Assembly: GCF_900114735.1 (NCBI RefSeq)
Contig: NZ_FOUA01000009.1
Location: 26,706 to 90,705, forward strand
Length of the DNA: 64,000 nucleotides
Direction of reading: 5' to 3'
From: Halopseudomonas bauzanensis
Lineage (GTDB): Bacteria > Pseudomonadota > Gammaproteobacteria > Pseudomonadales > Pseudomonadaceae
Shown one piece after another: positions 1 to 8,358 of this stretch (within the stretch, counting starts at the first letter, position 1; each line of letters opens with the position of its first letter). The notes below the pieces were generated by a model, which did not search any database, was not told where the DNA came from, and worked only from the letters and a program-made list of their open reading frames with translations. The translations under genes were made by a program, and so were the position numbers.

Positions 1-23
1 TCGGACTGAGCGCAGTCCATATG

Positions 24-49
24 AAAACGGCCGCGATTGCGGCCGTTTT
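24..49. terminator. Rho-independent terminator downstream of ompW
   Basis: A perfect 11-bp stem with a GATT loop, flanked by A and T runs that are part of the stem (AAAACGGCCGC pairs with GCGGCCGTTTT). It lies 17 bases past the leftward ompW stop codon. Because both ends carry an A/T run it could stop transcription in either direction. A smaller stem, GGACTG-AGCG-CAGTCC, lies just before it at 3-18. Confidence 0.85.
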
Positions 50-66
50 CTCTTTGGGCTCAGGCG

Positions 67-777
67 TTAGAACTTGTAGCCCAGGCCGACCATGTAAACC
101 CAGGGGTCAACGTCGACATCGACCTTGGTCTTCTGCACGCCCAATGCGCCAGGGCCTTTGACAGTCGCATCGGTATCGATATCGATATAGCGTACCTGGG
201 CGTTGACCATCCATTTGTCATTGAGCATATAGTCAGCACCAGCCTGCAGTGCCAGACCGAACGAGTCGTCCAGCTCCAGGCTGCTGAAACCCTGGGCCTT
301 GCGCGCGCTACTCAGCTCTTCCTGGAAGAAGGTGGTGTAGTTGATGCCGGCGCCCACGTAGGGTTGGAAGGCCGACTGATTGTTCAATGGGTAGTACACG
401 ACACTCAGAGTCGGTGGCAGGTGTTTGATATCAGCCAGTTTGCCATCCAGGCCGGGAATCCCGGTCGCTGCACTCACGCCCTTGACGCCAACCTCATGGC
501 TGAAGGGGGTTGCGGCCAGCAATTCGATACCGACCTTGTCGGTCAGCATATAAGCAAAGTTCAGACCCAGCTGGGTATCGCTGTCAAGCGTGGCACTGGT
601 TCCGCCAGCAGCTCCACCATCGAAATTGAGCTTGCCGCTGTCCTCGCGCGGATCAACCGTAATCGCACCCGCACGAACGATGATGTCGCCAGCCTGGTGG
701 GCCTGAGCGATGGAAGCAGCCAGCAGTGCGGGAGCGAGGAGCAGGCCGAGGGTGATCCTGGATACGGTGCGCGACAT
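67..777 (-). CDS. ompW: OmpW/OprG family outer-membrane porin
   Basis: A small eight-stranded outer-membrane beta-barrel thought to let small hydrophobic molecules diffuse across the outer membrane. The 236-residue product has a signal peptide ending in AQA at about residue 26, alternating hydrophobic strands typical of OmpW, and the C-terminal aromatic end GLGYKF expected of a barrel assembled by BAM. The start has an AAGGAGAC ribosome site just upstream. In P. aeruginosa the homologue oprG sits next to the zinc operon PA4063-PA4066 and is Anr-controlled. Here the same two neighbours are present but are separated by the TonB operon. An Anr/FNR-like site lies about 60 bases upstream. Confidence 0.93.
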   Translation of the reverse strand: MSRTVSRITLGLLLAPALLAASIAQAHQAGDIIVRAGAITVDPREDSGKLNFDGGAAGGTSATLDSDTQLGLNFAYMLTDKVGIELLAATPFSHEVGVKGVSAATGIPGLDGKLADIKHLPPTLSVVYYPLNNQSAFQPYVGAGINYTTFFQEELSSARKAQGFSSLELDDSFGLALQAGADYMLNDKWMVNAQVRYIDIDTDATVKGPGALGVQKTKVDVDVDPWVYMVGLGYKF

Positions 778-836
778 TCAAATGTCTCCTTGGTGTCTTG
801 ATGGATTCACTCTAGGCGCGTCGACCGAATCGTTTA

Positions 837-850
837 TTGATCTGGAGCAA
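837..850. promoter_or_regulatory. Candidate Anr/FNR box upstream of ompW
   Basis: TTGATCTGGAGCAA matches the Anr/FNR pattern TTGAT-N4-ATCAA at nine of ten defined positions. It lies 60 bases upstream of the leftward ompW start, a suitable place for oxygen-responsive control. OprG of P. aeruginosa is known to be Anr-regulated, which raises the likelihood, but this is a single short match. Confidence 0.45.
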
Positions 851-903
851 TTGTTTGGGTCGCGCTATTGCGACAGGATGCCGCGGTTGAATTCTGCGAG
901 CGG

Positions 904-922
904 GAAGATGATAATGCTTCTC
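904..922. promoter_or_regulatory. Candidate Fur box upstream of the TonB operon
   Basis: The 19 bases GAAGATGATAATGCTTCTC agree with the classical Fur consensus at 14 positions and have mirrored GAAG/CTTC ends. The site lies 48 bases before the first gene of the TtpC/ExbB/ExbD/TonB operon, where iron repression would be expected. It is a by-eye match only. Confidence 0.42.
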
Positions 923-969
923 TTTTGTGGCGAGGCTATCAAGCGTCGTCATGCCCCGGGAGGAATTGG

Positions 970-1737
970 ATGAGAGCGGTTTGGATATTCTTGCTGGCAG
1001 GGCTGCTGCCGGCCATGGCGCTGGCACAAGGCGCGGCTGAGAGCGCGCTGGCAGAAGGGGAAGCCCTGATGACCGAGGCGCAGCGTTCCCAGCAGCGTAT
1101 CGACCAACTCGACGACGCCACGCGTGAAGCTCTGAGCCGCTATCGGCAGGCGATTCAACAGAAGGATCAGCTGGCTGAATACAATGAGCAGCTGAGCAAG
1201 ATGGTTGAGTCCCAGCGCAGCGAGCTGGCGGACCTGCAGGCCCAACTGGCGACTATCGAGGAAACCCAGGCCGAAGTCGTCCCCATGCTGCAGCGCATGG
1301 TCCGGTCGTTGGAACAGTTCATCGAGCTGGATCTGCCGTTCCTGGAAGATGAGCGAGCTGACCGGCTGGCGCAGCTCCAGGCCTTGCTGATCCGGCCTGA
1401 AGTCACGGTCGCAGAAAAGTATCGTCGGGTGCTCGAAGCCTACCAGATCGAAAGTGACTACGGCCGCACCCTGGAAGCCTGGCGCGGCACCCTGGACGTC
1501 GACGGTGGTCAGCGCGTGGTCGAGTTCCTGCGGCTGGGCCGGCTGGCGCTGTTCTACCAGAGCCTCGATGGCCATCTGCAGGGGCATTGGGACGCCGAAG
1601 CCCGGCAATGGCAACCGCTGCCTGCCGGCTATCACCGCACCTTGGCGCAGGGTCTGAGAATTGCCCGCCAGCAGCAGACCCCGGTCATGCTGCGCTTGCC
1701 TTTGCCGCCGGTCAGTGAACAGGGAGCTGCACAATGA
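970..1737 (+). CDS. DUF3450 family periplasmic coiled-coil protein, first gene of TonB operon
   Basis: A 255-residue exported protein. It begins with a signal peptide of about 20 residues (MRAVWIFLLAGLLPAMALA) and continues into a Gln/Glu-rich coiled coil (about residues 25-115). The remainder resembles DUF3450 proteins found as the first gene of TonB2-type operons in Vibrio and Shewanella. The start at 970 is chosen because GGAGG lies six to eight bases upstream and the signal peptide begins there. A longer reading from 868 has no export signal. It overlaps the next gene by four bases (ATGA), so the two are translationally coupled. Its exact role is unknown; a structural part in the energised periplasmic complex is an inference from context. 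Confidence 0.85.
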   Translation: MRAVWIFLLAGLLPAMALAQGAAESALAEGEALMTEAQRSQQRIDQLDDATREALSRYRQAIQQKDQLAEYNEQLSKMVESQRSELADLQAQLATIEETQAEVVPMLQRMVRSLEQFIELDLPFLEDERADRLAQLQALLIRPEVTVAEKYRRVLEAYQIESDYGRTLEAWRGTLDVDGGQRVVEFLRLGRLALFYQSLDGHLQGHWDAEARQWQPLPAGYHRTLAQGLRIARQQQTPVMLRLPLPPVSEQGAAQ

Positions 1738-3080
1738 AACGTCTACTGATCGCTTTGGCAGTGGCTCTGAGCAGTCCGCTGGCCCTCGCGCAACCGGCCT
1801 CCCTCGACCAGTTGTTGCAGGACATCCGCGAGATCCGCAGCAGTGAACAGGCTGCCATGCGCGAACGTGAAGCGCAGTTCCTGCGCGAGCGGGACAATCA
1901 GCAGACCCTGCTGACACAGGCCGAGCGCGAACTGGCACCGATCAAGGCCGAGGCCGATCGGCTCAAGACCGAATTCGACCAGCTCGAAGCGGAGCTGGCC
2001 GCGACCGAGACGCAGATGCGCGAGCGCAGCGGCAATCTCGGGGAGCTGTTTGGTGTAGTACGCCAGATGGCCGGTGATACCCGCAGCCAATGGCAGGACT
2101 CGCTGTTGAACATGCAGTTCCCGGAGCGGCTGGCACAGCTCGACCAGCTTGCTGGCGCCGCGCAGATCCCCACGGTAGAAACCCTGGAGCAGTTCTGGTT
2201 CATGCTGCAGGAAGACATGACCGCCAGTGGCAAGATCAGCCGCTTCCCCGCGCCGGTCATCGGGCGCGATGGCCAGCAGCAGGACGTGCCCGTGGTACTG
2301 GTCGGCCCCTTCGTGGCGCTGGCTGAGGGCGAATACCTCTCTTATCAAGCCGAGGCCGGCACCCTGCAGGTGGCTGACAAGCAGCCGGATGGCCGCGGTC
2401 TGATCAACGATTTTCTCGCACCGCGCACCGAGCTGGCCGACCTCATGGTCGATCCTACCCGGGGCACCGTCATCGGCCAGATGCAGCTGACGCCGTCGTT
2501 CATGGATCGGGTGCGCCAGGGTGGCCTGGTGGGATATGTGATCATTGCTCTGGGTGTGCTCGGGGTGGTGCTGGCGCTGATCAAGCTGGTGTGGCTGCTG
2601 GGTATCTCCAACAAGGTCGAGCGCCAGGCCAACAGCCTGGATCAACTGCGCGACGATAACCCGCTGGGGCGTATTCTCGGTGTGATCGGCAGCAAGCCGC
2701 GGCTGGAGGAGCTGGATACCCTGGAGCTGAAGCTGGACGAAGCGATCCTGCGCGAGACGCCGGCGCTGGATCGTGGCAACGGATTGATCAAGCTGCTCGC
2801 CGCCGTGGCGCCGCTGCTGGGTCTGCTTGGTACCGTTACCGGCATGATCGCTACCTTCCAGGCGATTACCCTGTTCGGCACCGGCGATCCCAAGCTGATG
2901 GCCGGTGGTATTTCCCAGGCGCTGGTGACCACGGTACAGGGGTTGGTGGTGGCCATTCCGCTGCTGTTTTTGCATGGCATGCTGGCCTCGCGCAGCAAGG
3001 CGGTCATCCAGGTGCTGGAGCAGCAGAGCGCAGGCCTGATTGCCCTGCACCTGGACTCCGGAGAGCGGCGCGGTGAGTGA
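1734..3080 (+). CDS. ttpC: TtpC-like MotA/TolQ/ExbB proton channel protein with periplasmic N-terminal domain
   Basis: A 448-residue member of the MotA/TolQ/ExbB family with a long extra N-terminal domain. Residues 1-20 are a signal peptide, about 25-100 a coiled coil, and up to about 255 a periplasmic domain. Next comes a first membrane helix (GYVIIALGVLGVVLALIKLVWLL) and then the family core with AAVAPLLGLLGTVTGMI and LVTTVQGLVVAIPLLFL. This layout is that of Vibrio TtpC, which is needed for TonB2-dependent iron uptake together with ExbB2, ExbD2 and TonB2. It sits between the DUF3450 gene and exbB, overlapping both, as in Vibrio. The symbol is given by family resemblance. Confidence 0.87.
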   Translation: MKRLLIALAVALSSPLALAQPASLDQLLQDIREIRSSEQAAMREREAQFLRERDNQQTLLTQAERELAPIKAEADRLKTEFDQLEAELAATETQMRERSGNLGELFGVVRQMAGDTRSQWQDSLLNMQFPERLAQLDQLAGAAQIPTVETLEQFWFMLQEDMTASGKISRFPAPVIGRDGQQQDVPVVLVGPFVALAEGEYLSYQAEAGTLQVADKQPDGRGLINDFLAPRTELADLMVDPTRGTVIGQMQLTPSFMDRVRQGGLVGYVIIALGVLGVVLALIKLVWLLGISNKVERQANSLDQLRDDNPLGRILGVIGSKPRLEELDTLELKLDEAILRETPALDRGNGLIKLLAAVAPLLGLLGTVTGMIATFQAITLFGTGDPKLMAGGISQALVTTVQGLVVAIPLLFLHGMLASRSKAVIQVLEQQSAGLIALHLDSGERRGE

Positions 3081-3588
3081 AGCCCTCTGGTTGCTCAGGG
3101 ACTTTCTCGACAGCGGCGGCTGGGTGCTGTGGACCATCCTGTGCTTCACCATCGTGCTGTGGACATTGATGGTCGAGCGGCTGTGGTACCTGTGGCGCAT
3201 CTTTCCCAAGCGCTCGGCCAGCCTGCAGAACCGTTGGTTGCGGCGCGCCGATCATAGCAGCGCTGCAGCCCGGCATATCCGCGAAGCCTGGCTTTCCGTG
3301 GCCCGGCAGCGGCTCAATCGGTTCATGCCGATGATCCGGGTGCTGATCGCCATGTGTCCGTTGCTCGGCCTGCTGGGCACGGTCAGCGGCATGATCCAGG
3401 TCTTCGATGTGCTTTCGATCAGCGGGACCGGCAATCCCAGAGCGATGGCCGCGGGCGTGTCCCGGGCCACGGTGCCAACCATGGCCGGCATGGTGATTGC
3501 CATCAGCGGTTTATTTTGCCTGGCGCGACTCGATGCAGCGTCGCGGCTGGCCATGCAGCGGCTCACCGACCGCCTGCGTCACGAATAG
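3073..3588 (+). CDS. exbB: ExbB-type proton channel subunit
   Basis: A 171-residue inner-membrane protein that, with ExbD, uses the proton gradient to energise TonB. It has three membrane helices: one near residues 15-35 (GWVLWTILCFTIVLWTLMVERLW) and two in the conserved C-terminal half (MCPLLGLLGTVSGMIQVF and VPTMAGMVIAISGLFCLARL). The start is taken as GTG at 3073, inside the last codons of ttpC and preceded by GGAGAG. The ATG at 3040 would add residues with no family match. The short ExbB2-type length and its place after TtpC fit the TonB2 system. Confidence 0.9.
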   Translation: MSEALWLLRDFLDSGGWVLWTILCFTIVLWTLMVERLWYLWRIFPKRSASLQNRWLRRADHSSAAARHIREAWLSVARQRLNRFMPMIRVLIAMCPLLGLLGTVSGMIQVFDVLSISGTGNPRAMAAGVSRATVPTMAGMVIAISGLFCLARLDAASRLAMQRLTDRLRHE

Positions 3589-3600
3589 GAATACTTGAAC

Positions 3601-4014
3601 ATGCGCATGCGCAGACATTCAGCAGGTAACGACGACGAAGCCGGCATTGACCTGACCCCCATGCTCGACGTGGTGTTCATCATGCTGATCTTCTTCATTG
3701 TGACCAGCACCTTCATCAAGACCACCGGCATCGAGGTCAATACCCCCACTGCGGATAGCTCCGAGCAGCAGCCCAAGGGCAATATCCTGATTGCAGTGGA
3801 CCCCAACGGAGAAATCTGGATCGACCGCCAGCAAGTGGACATCCGCGCCGTGCGCGCCGCGGTGGAGCGCATGCGCGTCGATCAACCCGATAGCACCGTG
3901 GTGGTACAGGCTGACCGGGATGCCCGCAGCGGCCTGGTGATCCAGGTCATGGACCAGGTACGCATGGCCGGAGTGCAGGATGTGGCACTGGCTGCCACGG
4001 CGGGAGCCAACTGA
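3601..4014 (+). CDS. exbD: ExbD-type biopolymer transport protein
   Basis: A 137-residue protein with one N-terminal membrane helix (MLDVVFIMLIFFIVTSTF) and a periplasmic domain. Asp23 lies at the start of the helix, in the place of the essential proton-carrying aspartate of ExbD and TolR. It partners ExbB in the proton channel that drives TonB. ATG at 3601 is preferred over the in-frame TTG at 3595 because AGGAAT is correctly spaced from it. Its stop overlaps the start of tonB by one base (TGATG). Confidence 0.93.
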   Translation: MRMRRHSAGNDDEAGIDLTPMLDVVFIMLIFFIVTSTFIKTTGIEVNTPTADSSEQQPKGNILIAVDPNGEIWIDRQQVDIRAVRAAVERMRVDQPDSTVVVQADRDARSGLVIQVMDQVRMAGVQDVALAATAGAN

Positions 4015-4709
4015 TGCGGCTGCTGGTCAGCTTTGCCGGTGCCTTGCTGGTGACGCTGGCGCTGTTCGCCCTGATGATGCTGATGATCATGCCGCCACGG
4101 GACAACCGTGATGTAGGCGAGGAGCTGGCGCGGGTCAGCTTTGTGCGCAGCGTCGCCGATACACCCAGTGATAGTCGCCAGCGTCAGCAGCGGCAGCCGC
4201 CAGAGCAACCGCAGCCGCCGGACGTGCCGCCGCCCCAGCCGGCACCACCGCAGCCGCAGGTCGACACCAGCGTACAGCTGAATATCAGCGTGCCGAACCT
4301 GCCGACCCCGGGCCTCAATGTGGCGGTTACGCCGACGCTGACCGGGATCACCGCGGCGGAGGCGCCAGCACCTGCGCCAACCCCCGCACCCGCGGCCCCG
4401 GCGGCGCCGGCCGCCTCCAGCAGTCCCACTACGGCCGAGGAAGTCACGCCGCTGGTGGATATTCCGCCGAACTATCCGCAGCGCGCATTGGCGGCGGGCA
4501 TCGAAGGCGAAGTCACGCTGGCATTCACCATTTCTCCCGACGGGCGGGTGGAGAATCTGCGGGTCACCTCGGCCAAACCCAAAGGGGTGTTCGAGCGTGA
4601 AGCCCGCCGTGCCGCCAACCGCTGGCGCTTTGCGCCGCGGCGGGAAAACGGCCAGGCGGTCGCGCGTGAAGCAACCAAAACCTTGTATTTCCGTCTGGAG
4701 GACAGATGA
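4014..4709 (+). CDS. tonB: TonB family energy transducer
   Basis: A 231-residue protein with an N-terminal membrane anchor (about residues 1-25), a Pro-rich periplasmic linker (about 55-140, many PP, APAP and PQP runs) and a C-terminal TonB domain. That domain shows the family pattern YPQRALAAGIEGEVTLAFTI followed by FEREARRAANRWRFAPRR. It couples the ExbBD proton channel to outer-membrane TonB-dependent receptors for iron chelates or other scarce nutrients. It is the fifth gene of the six-gene operon and overlaps both neighbours. No TonB-dependent receptor is encoded nearby, so its client receptors must lie elsewhere. Confidence 0.93.
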   Translation: MRLLVSFAGALLVTLALFALMMLMIMPPRDNRDVGEELARVSFVRSVADTPSDSRQRQQRQPPEQPQPPDVPPPQPAPPQPQVDTSVQLNISVPNLPTPGLNVAVTPTLTGITAAEAPAPAPTPAPAAPAAPAASSSPTTAEEVTPLVDIPPNYPQRALAAGIEGEVTLAFTISPDGRVENLRVTSAKPKGVFEREARRAANRWRFAPRRENGQAVAREATKTLYFRLEDR

Positions 4710-5821
4710 CCATGGGCGTCGCAAACCTCTACCGTAGTGCTGCACTGGGTCTGACGCTGCTACTGGCGCCTGGATTGGTAATGGCGCAGCAGGCAATCAA
4801 TCCAGCGGTATTCCAGGTCCTGTCGGCGGCGCAGAAGGCGCAGCAGGATGGCGATCTGGGCAAGGCACGAACGGTCCTGAGCGGGGCGCTGGACAGCGCT
4901 GCGGCGGGCAGTTTGGAACTGGCGCTGATCCAGCAACGGCTGGGTTATCTGGCCATTGCGGCCAAGCAGAACCGCCAGGCCATCGATTGGCTGCGCAAGG
5001 CGCTGGCCCATGACCAGCTGGATGCGCCGGCGGCGCGCCAGGATCAATTGAATCTGGCGCAGTTACTGGCTGCCGAGGGCCAATATGGTGAGGCCGCCCG
5101 GTTGTTGGAGCGGGTACAGGCGGGCGGTGCCCTGTCGCTGGAGCAGAAGCAGTTATTGGTGCAGTGCTACAGCCAGGCCCGGGAATACGCCAAGGCCATT
5201 CCCCTGGCCGAGCAGGTGGTGCGGGCCAACCCCGCCGCCGATGATGTCTGGTATCAATTGCTGGTGGGCATGAACTATCAGCAGGAGCGGTATGACAGCG
5301 CCGCGCAGTGGCAGAAGGTGCTGCTCAAGCGCGCGCCGCAGAATCGTGAGCACTGGCGTCAGCTGGCTGGTCTGCAGAGCCAGGCTGGCAAGCAGCCGGC
5401 GGCGGCGGCGACCCTGCGGTTGGCCCACGAAGCGGGCGTCGGGCTGACCCAGCCTGATCTGGACAATCTGGTGGCGTTGCAAGTCAATGCCGGCGCGCCC
5501 TGGCAGGCGGCGCGTCTGCTGGAAGAACTCATGGCGCAGAAGCTATTGCCGGTGAATGCCGCGCGACAGGAGCGCCTGGCACAGCTGTGGACCCTGGCCC
5601 GTGATCGTGAACGGGCACGGGACGCCTGGGTCGCCGTAGCCAACGGCAGTGGCCGTTCCGATCACTGGCTGCGATTGGCGGGTATCCAGTTGGAGGAGGG
5701 CCAGTGGTCAGATCTGCTGGCTACCCTGAAACGCGCGCAAAGCGGCGCCAGCAGTCAGCAGCGTCAGCTGATCCGGCAGTGGGAAGGCTATGCCCGCTCG
5801 GCGATCGAGAACAACAGCTGA
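4706..5821 (+). CDS. Tetratricopeptide-repeat protein, last gene of TonB operon
   Basis: A 371-residue exported protein with a signal peptide of about 28 residues ending in MAQQ, then mostly helical repeats of TPR type (for example the stretches around LALIQQRLGYLAIAAKQNRQAIDWLRKAL and YAKAIPLAEQVVRANPAADDVWYQL). A TPR gene closes TonB2 operons in Vibrio and related bacteria. The start at 4706 overlaps the tonB stop (ATGA) and follows GGAGG. It probably acts as a periplasmic scaffold for the TonB2 complex; this is inference from operon position. The gene ends 13 bases before the convergent DUF3299 gene. Confidence 0.82.
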   Translation: MTMGVANLYRSAALGLTLLLAPGLVMAQQAINPAVFQVLSAAQKAQQDGDLGKARTVLSGALDSAAAGSLELALIQQRLGYLAIAAKQNRQAIDWLRKALAHDQLDAPAARQDQLNLAQLLAAEGQYGEAARLLERVQAGGALSLEQKQLLVQCYSQAREYAKAIPLAEQVVRANPAADDVWYQLLVGMNYQQERYDSAAQWQKVLLKRAPQNREHWRQLAGLQSQAGKQPAAAATLRLAHEAGVGLTQPDLDNLVALQVNAGAPWQAARLLEELMAQKLLPVNAARQERLAQLWTLARDRERARDAWVAVANGSGRSDHWLRLAGIQLEEGQWSDLLATLKRAQSGASSQQRQLIRQWEGYARSAIENNS

Positions 5822-5834
5822 TCAGCGACCGGAA

Positions 5835-6350
5835 TCAATAGACATAGGGTTCTACATTGGCCGCGTCGATACGGTAGCCGGCGTTGGCCAACTCGCTTTC
5901 CATGCGCTCGACGCGGATCGCCCCGCTGATCCAGAATGGCTGATACAGGTCCCGCAGCTTGATACCGCTGGTGCTGCGCACATGCACTATCTGGTTCGAG
6001 GGCGGCGGCGGTACATGGATGCAGGCGCCGAAATAGGGCACCAGCAGAAACTCCTCTACCTCCATCGCATCGGTGATGGCCAGCGGCACCACGTAGCCGG
6101 GTAATTTGATCTGCCGGCCATCCAGTGCCTGCACCACCGGCGCAGCGGGCTCCATCTGCACCGCCGGGTCGCCCAGCTCCGCATCCATCTCGCCCAGCAG
6201 TGACAGGTCATGCACCGGCAGTGGCGTTTCCTGTAGCTCGCGCAGCTCTGGCGGCAGTAGCTCATCCCAGGAAATTTCCTCGGCCGCGTTGGCTGCTGCC
6301 GTTGCCAGCAGTAACAGGCCGGTGAGCAATAATCGTGAACCCATGTGCAT
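5835..6350 (-). CDS. DUF3299 exported protein, zinc operon
   Basis: A 171-residue secreted or lipid-free periplasmic protein. A signal peptide (about residues 1-22, ending ANA) is followed by a DUF3299 domain with the typical core LPGYVVPLAI and VPYFGACIHVPPPPSNQIVHV, whose Cys-Ile-His cluster could bind metal. It is the last gene of the leftward operon that starts with the His-rich ZrgA-like protein. The same order occurs in PA4063-PA4066 and, with differences, in the Vibrio zrg zinc-uptake genes. The start may be 6350 or the ATG at 6344, which is better spaced from GGGA. Confidence 0.85.
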   Translation of the reverse strand: MHMGSRLLLTGLLLLATAAANAAEEISWDELLPPELRELQETPLPVHDLSLLGEMDAELGDPAVQMEPAAPVVQALDGRQIKLPGYVVPLAITDAMEVEEFLLVPYFGACIHVPPPPSNQIVHVRSTSGIKLRDLYQPFWISGAIRVERMESELANAGYRIDAANVEPYVY

Positions 6351-6362
6351 GTCCCGTTCTGG

Positions 6363-7625
6363 TCAGGTGCGGATCGACAGACCGTCGATCAATGATTGAC
6401 GATAGGCGCGCCAGGCCGGCACGCAGCCCATGATGATGGCGGCCAGCAATATGGCCCCCAGCAGGCTCCAGTCCCATAGGCCGGGTGCAGTGATCGGAAT
6501 GAACAGGCCGTAGTGTGACAGGATTACCGGCTGGGCCAGCCACATCGCCAGGTACATCAGCCCCAGCCCCAGCAGTATTCCCGCCAGTGCCAGGCCGGCG
6601 GCCTCCAGTAACAGCAGGCCGAATACATGCCGCGGGCGGGCTCCCACCGAGCGCAGGATGGCCATTTCCCGACGCCGTTCGTTGAGGCTGGCGAGGATCG
6701 CCGTCAGCATGCCGACCAGACCGGTCAGCACAACGAATACCGAAACGATGAACAGTGCCTGTTCCGCTACCCCGAGCAGGCTCCATAACTCTTGCAGCGC
6801 GACCCCAGGCAGCACTGCCATCAGCGGCTCGTCGGGGAATCGATTGATATCCCGTTGCACGGCAAAGGTGGCGACCCGGCTATCCAGTCCAAGCAGCATA
6901 GCCGTGATCGTGGTTGGCGTCAGGTCCAGGCTGCGGGCCTGCTCGGCATCGACGCTCGCCGCACCGCGGGCCGGCATTCCCTGTTGCCAGTCCACATGCA
7001 GCGCCTCCATGCCTTCCAGGCTGATATGAATGGTCCGGTCCACGGGGGTGCCGGTTTTGCCCAGGATGCCGCTGACGCGGAACGGTTTGTCGGCGTGCTC
7101 GACGAAGCTCACGGCGCCGGTGCCATGAGCCAGGACCAGTTCGCTGCCGAGTTGATAGTTCAGTTCCCGGGCGATATCCGCGCCGATTACCGTATCGTAC
7201 AGGTCATCGAAGGCGCGGCCTTCGGTGAACAGCAGCGCACGATCACGGCCATGGCGAAAATGCTTGAAGTAGTCACCGGTGGTACCCATCACCTTGAAGC
7301 CGCGGTGCGAATCCCCCAGCGAGATAGGAACGGCCCAGTCTACCCGGGGATGCTCGGCGACTCTCTGATAGCTGTCCCAGCGCATATTGCTGGTGGCATT
7401 GCCAATACGGAAGACCGAATACAGCAGCAGTTGCACCGAGCCGGTACGGGGGCCAACGATCAGGTCGGTCCCAGAGATGGTCCCGGCGAAACTCGCACGG
7501 GCTTCGTTACGGATCTTTTCCACGCCGAGTAGCAGCGTCACACTCAGGGCGATGGCCAGTACCGTCAGCAACGCGGAAAAGCGTCGATTGAGCAGACTGC
7601 GCAAGGCCAATGGGAACAGGTACAT
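6363..7625 (-). CDS. ABC transporter permease, FtsX/MacB family, zinc operon
   Basis: A 420-residue inner-membrane protein. It has an N-terminal membrane helix (about residues 17-36), a large periplasmic domain (about 40-280) and three C-terminal helices forming an FtsX domain (LFIVSVFVVLTGLVGMLTAILA, GLALAGILLGLGLMYLAMWL and WSLLGAILLAAIIMGCVPAWRAY). This is the LolC/MacB-type layout, which usually moves substrates or drives periplasmic partners rather than importing solutes through a channel. Its start overlaps the stop of the ATPase gene by one base. With its neighbours it probably acts in zinc acquisition. The transported species is not visible from sequence. Confidence 0.9.
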   Translation of the reverse strand: MYLFPLALRSLLNRRFSALLTVLAIALSVTLLLGVEKIRNEARASFAGTISGTDLIVGPRTGSVQLLLYSVFRIGNATSNMRWDSYQRVAEHPRVDWAVPISLGDSHRGFKVMGTTGDYFKHFRHGRDRALLFTEGRAFDDLYDTVIGADIARELNYQLGSELVLAHGTGAVSFVEHADKPFRVSGILGKTGTPVDRTIHISLEGMEALHVDWQQGMPARGAASVDAEQARSLDLTPTTITAMLLGLDSRVATFAVQRDINRFPDEPLMAVLPGVALQELWSLLGVAEQALFIVSVFVVLTGLVGMLTAILASLNERRREMAILRSVGARPRHVFGLLLLEAAGLALAGILLGLGLMYLAMWLAQPVILSHYGLFIPITAPGLWDWSLLGAILLAAIIMGCVPAWRAYRQSLIDGLSIRT

Positions 7626-8350
7626 CAGATCACCTCAGAGCTGACGACGGCTCGGTTGAGTTCGCGCAGCGACAGACTGCGATCGAACAATGACTCTAGC
7701 GCGGCGTCATGACTGACAAACAGCAAACTGCTGCCCAGCGCCTGACATTCACTGAACAGCAATTGCAGAAACACCTCCCGGGTATCGGCATCGAGCGCCG
7801 AGGTCGGCTCGTCGGCAATGATCAGCTCGGGACTGCCGATCAGCGCCCGGGCGGCAGCCACGCGCTGCTGCTGGCCGATCGATAGCTCAGTCACCGGTTG
7901 GTTGCGCAATGCAGGCTGATCCAGTCCCAGGTGGGCCAGCAGATGCAGCGCGGCAGCCTGCACATTGCCGTGGCGTTCGCTGGCGCGTTGCTGACGCAGA
8001 CTGGAAAAATGACAAGGCAGGATGATGTTCTCCACTACCGACAGATACGGCAGCAGGTTGAACATCTGGAAGATGTAACCGGTGTGATCGGCGCGAAAAC
8101 GGTCGCGCGCCGAGCTGGACATGCCTGCCAGATCCGTACCGAGCAGACGGATACGGCCGCTGGCCGGCAGCTGCACGCCGCCCAGCAATCCCAACAGGGT
8201 CGTCTTGCCACTGCCGGAGGGGCCTTTGAGAAAGACTCGCTCGCCGGCCTGCAAAGTGAAACTGTCGATATCCAGCAGTGTGGCTCGACCGGGCCAGGCG
8301 AAGGTGATCTGTTCGAGTTGGACTACGGGTTCAGCCATCAGGGGTTCCAT
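7625..8350 (-). CDS. ABC transporter ATP-binding protein, zinc operon
   Basis: A 241-residue ATPase of the LolD/MacB type. It carries a Walker A GPSGSGKTT (about residues 39-47), a Q-loop region FQMFNLLPYLSV, the signature LSIGQQQRVAAARAL, and a Walker B LIIADEPTSALD followed by the switch histidine in LLFVSHD. It powers the FtsX-type permease encoded directly after it. An alternative start at 8338 (MAEPVVQ) would shorten it by four residues. The gene follows the ZrgA-like gene by eight bases. Confidence 0.93.
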   Translation of the reverse strand: MEPLMAEPVVQLEQITFAWPGRATLLDIDSFTLQAGERVFLKGPSGSGKTTLLGLLGGVQLPASGRIRLLGTDLAGMSSSARDRFRADHTGYIFQMFNLLPYLSVVENIILPCHFSSLRQQRASERHGNVQAAALHLLAHLGLDQPALRNQPVTELSIGQQQRVAAARALIGSPELIIADEPTSALDADTREVFLQLLFSECQALGSSLLFVSHDAALESLFDRSLSLRELNRAVVSSEVI

Positions 8351-8358
8351 TGGAGTAC

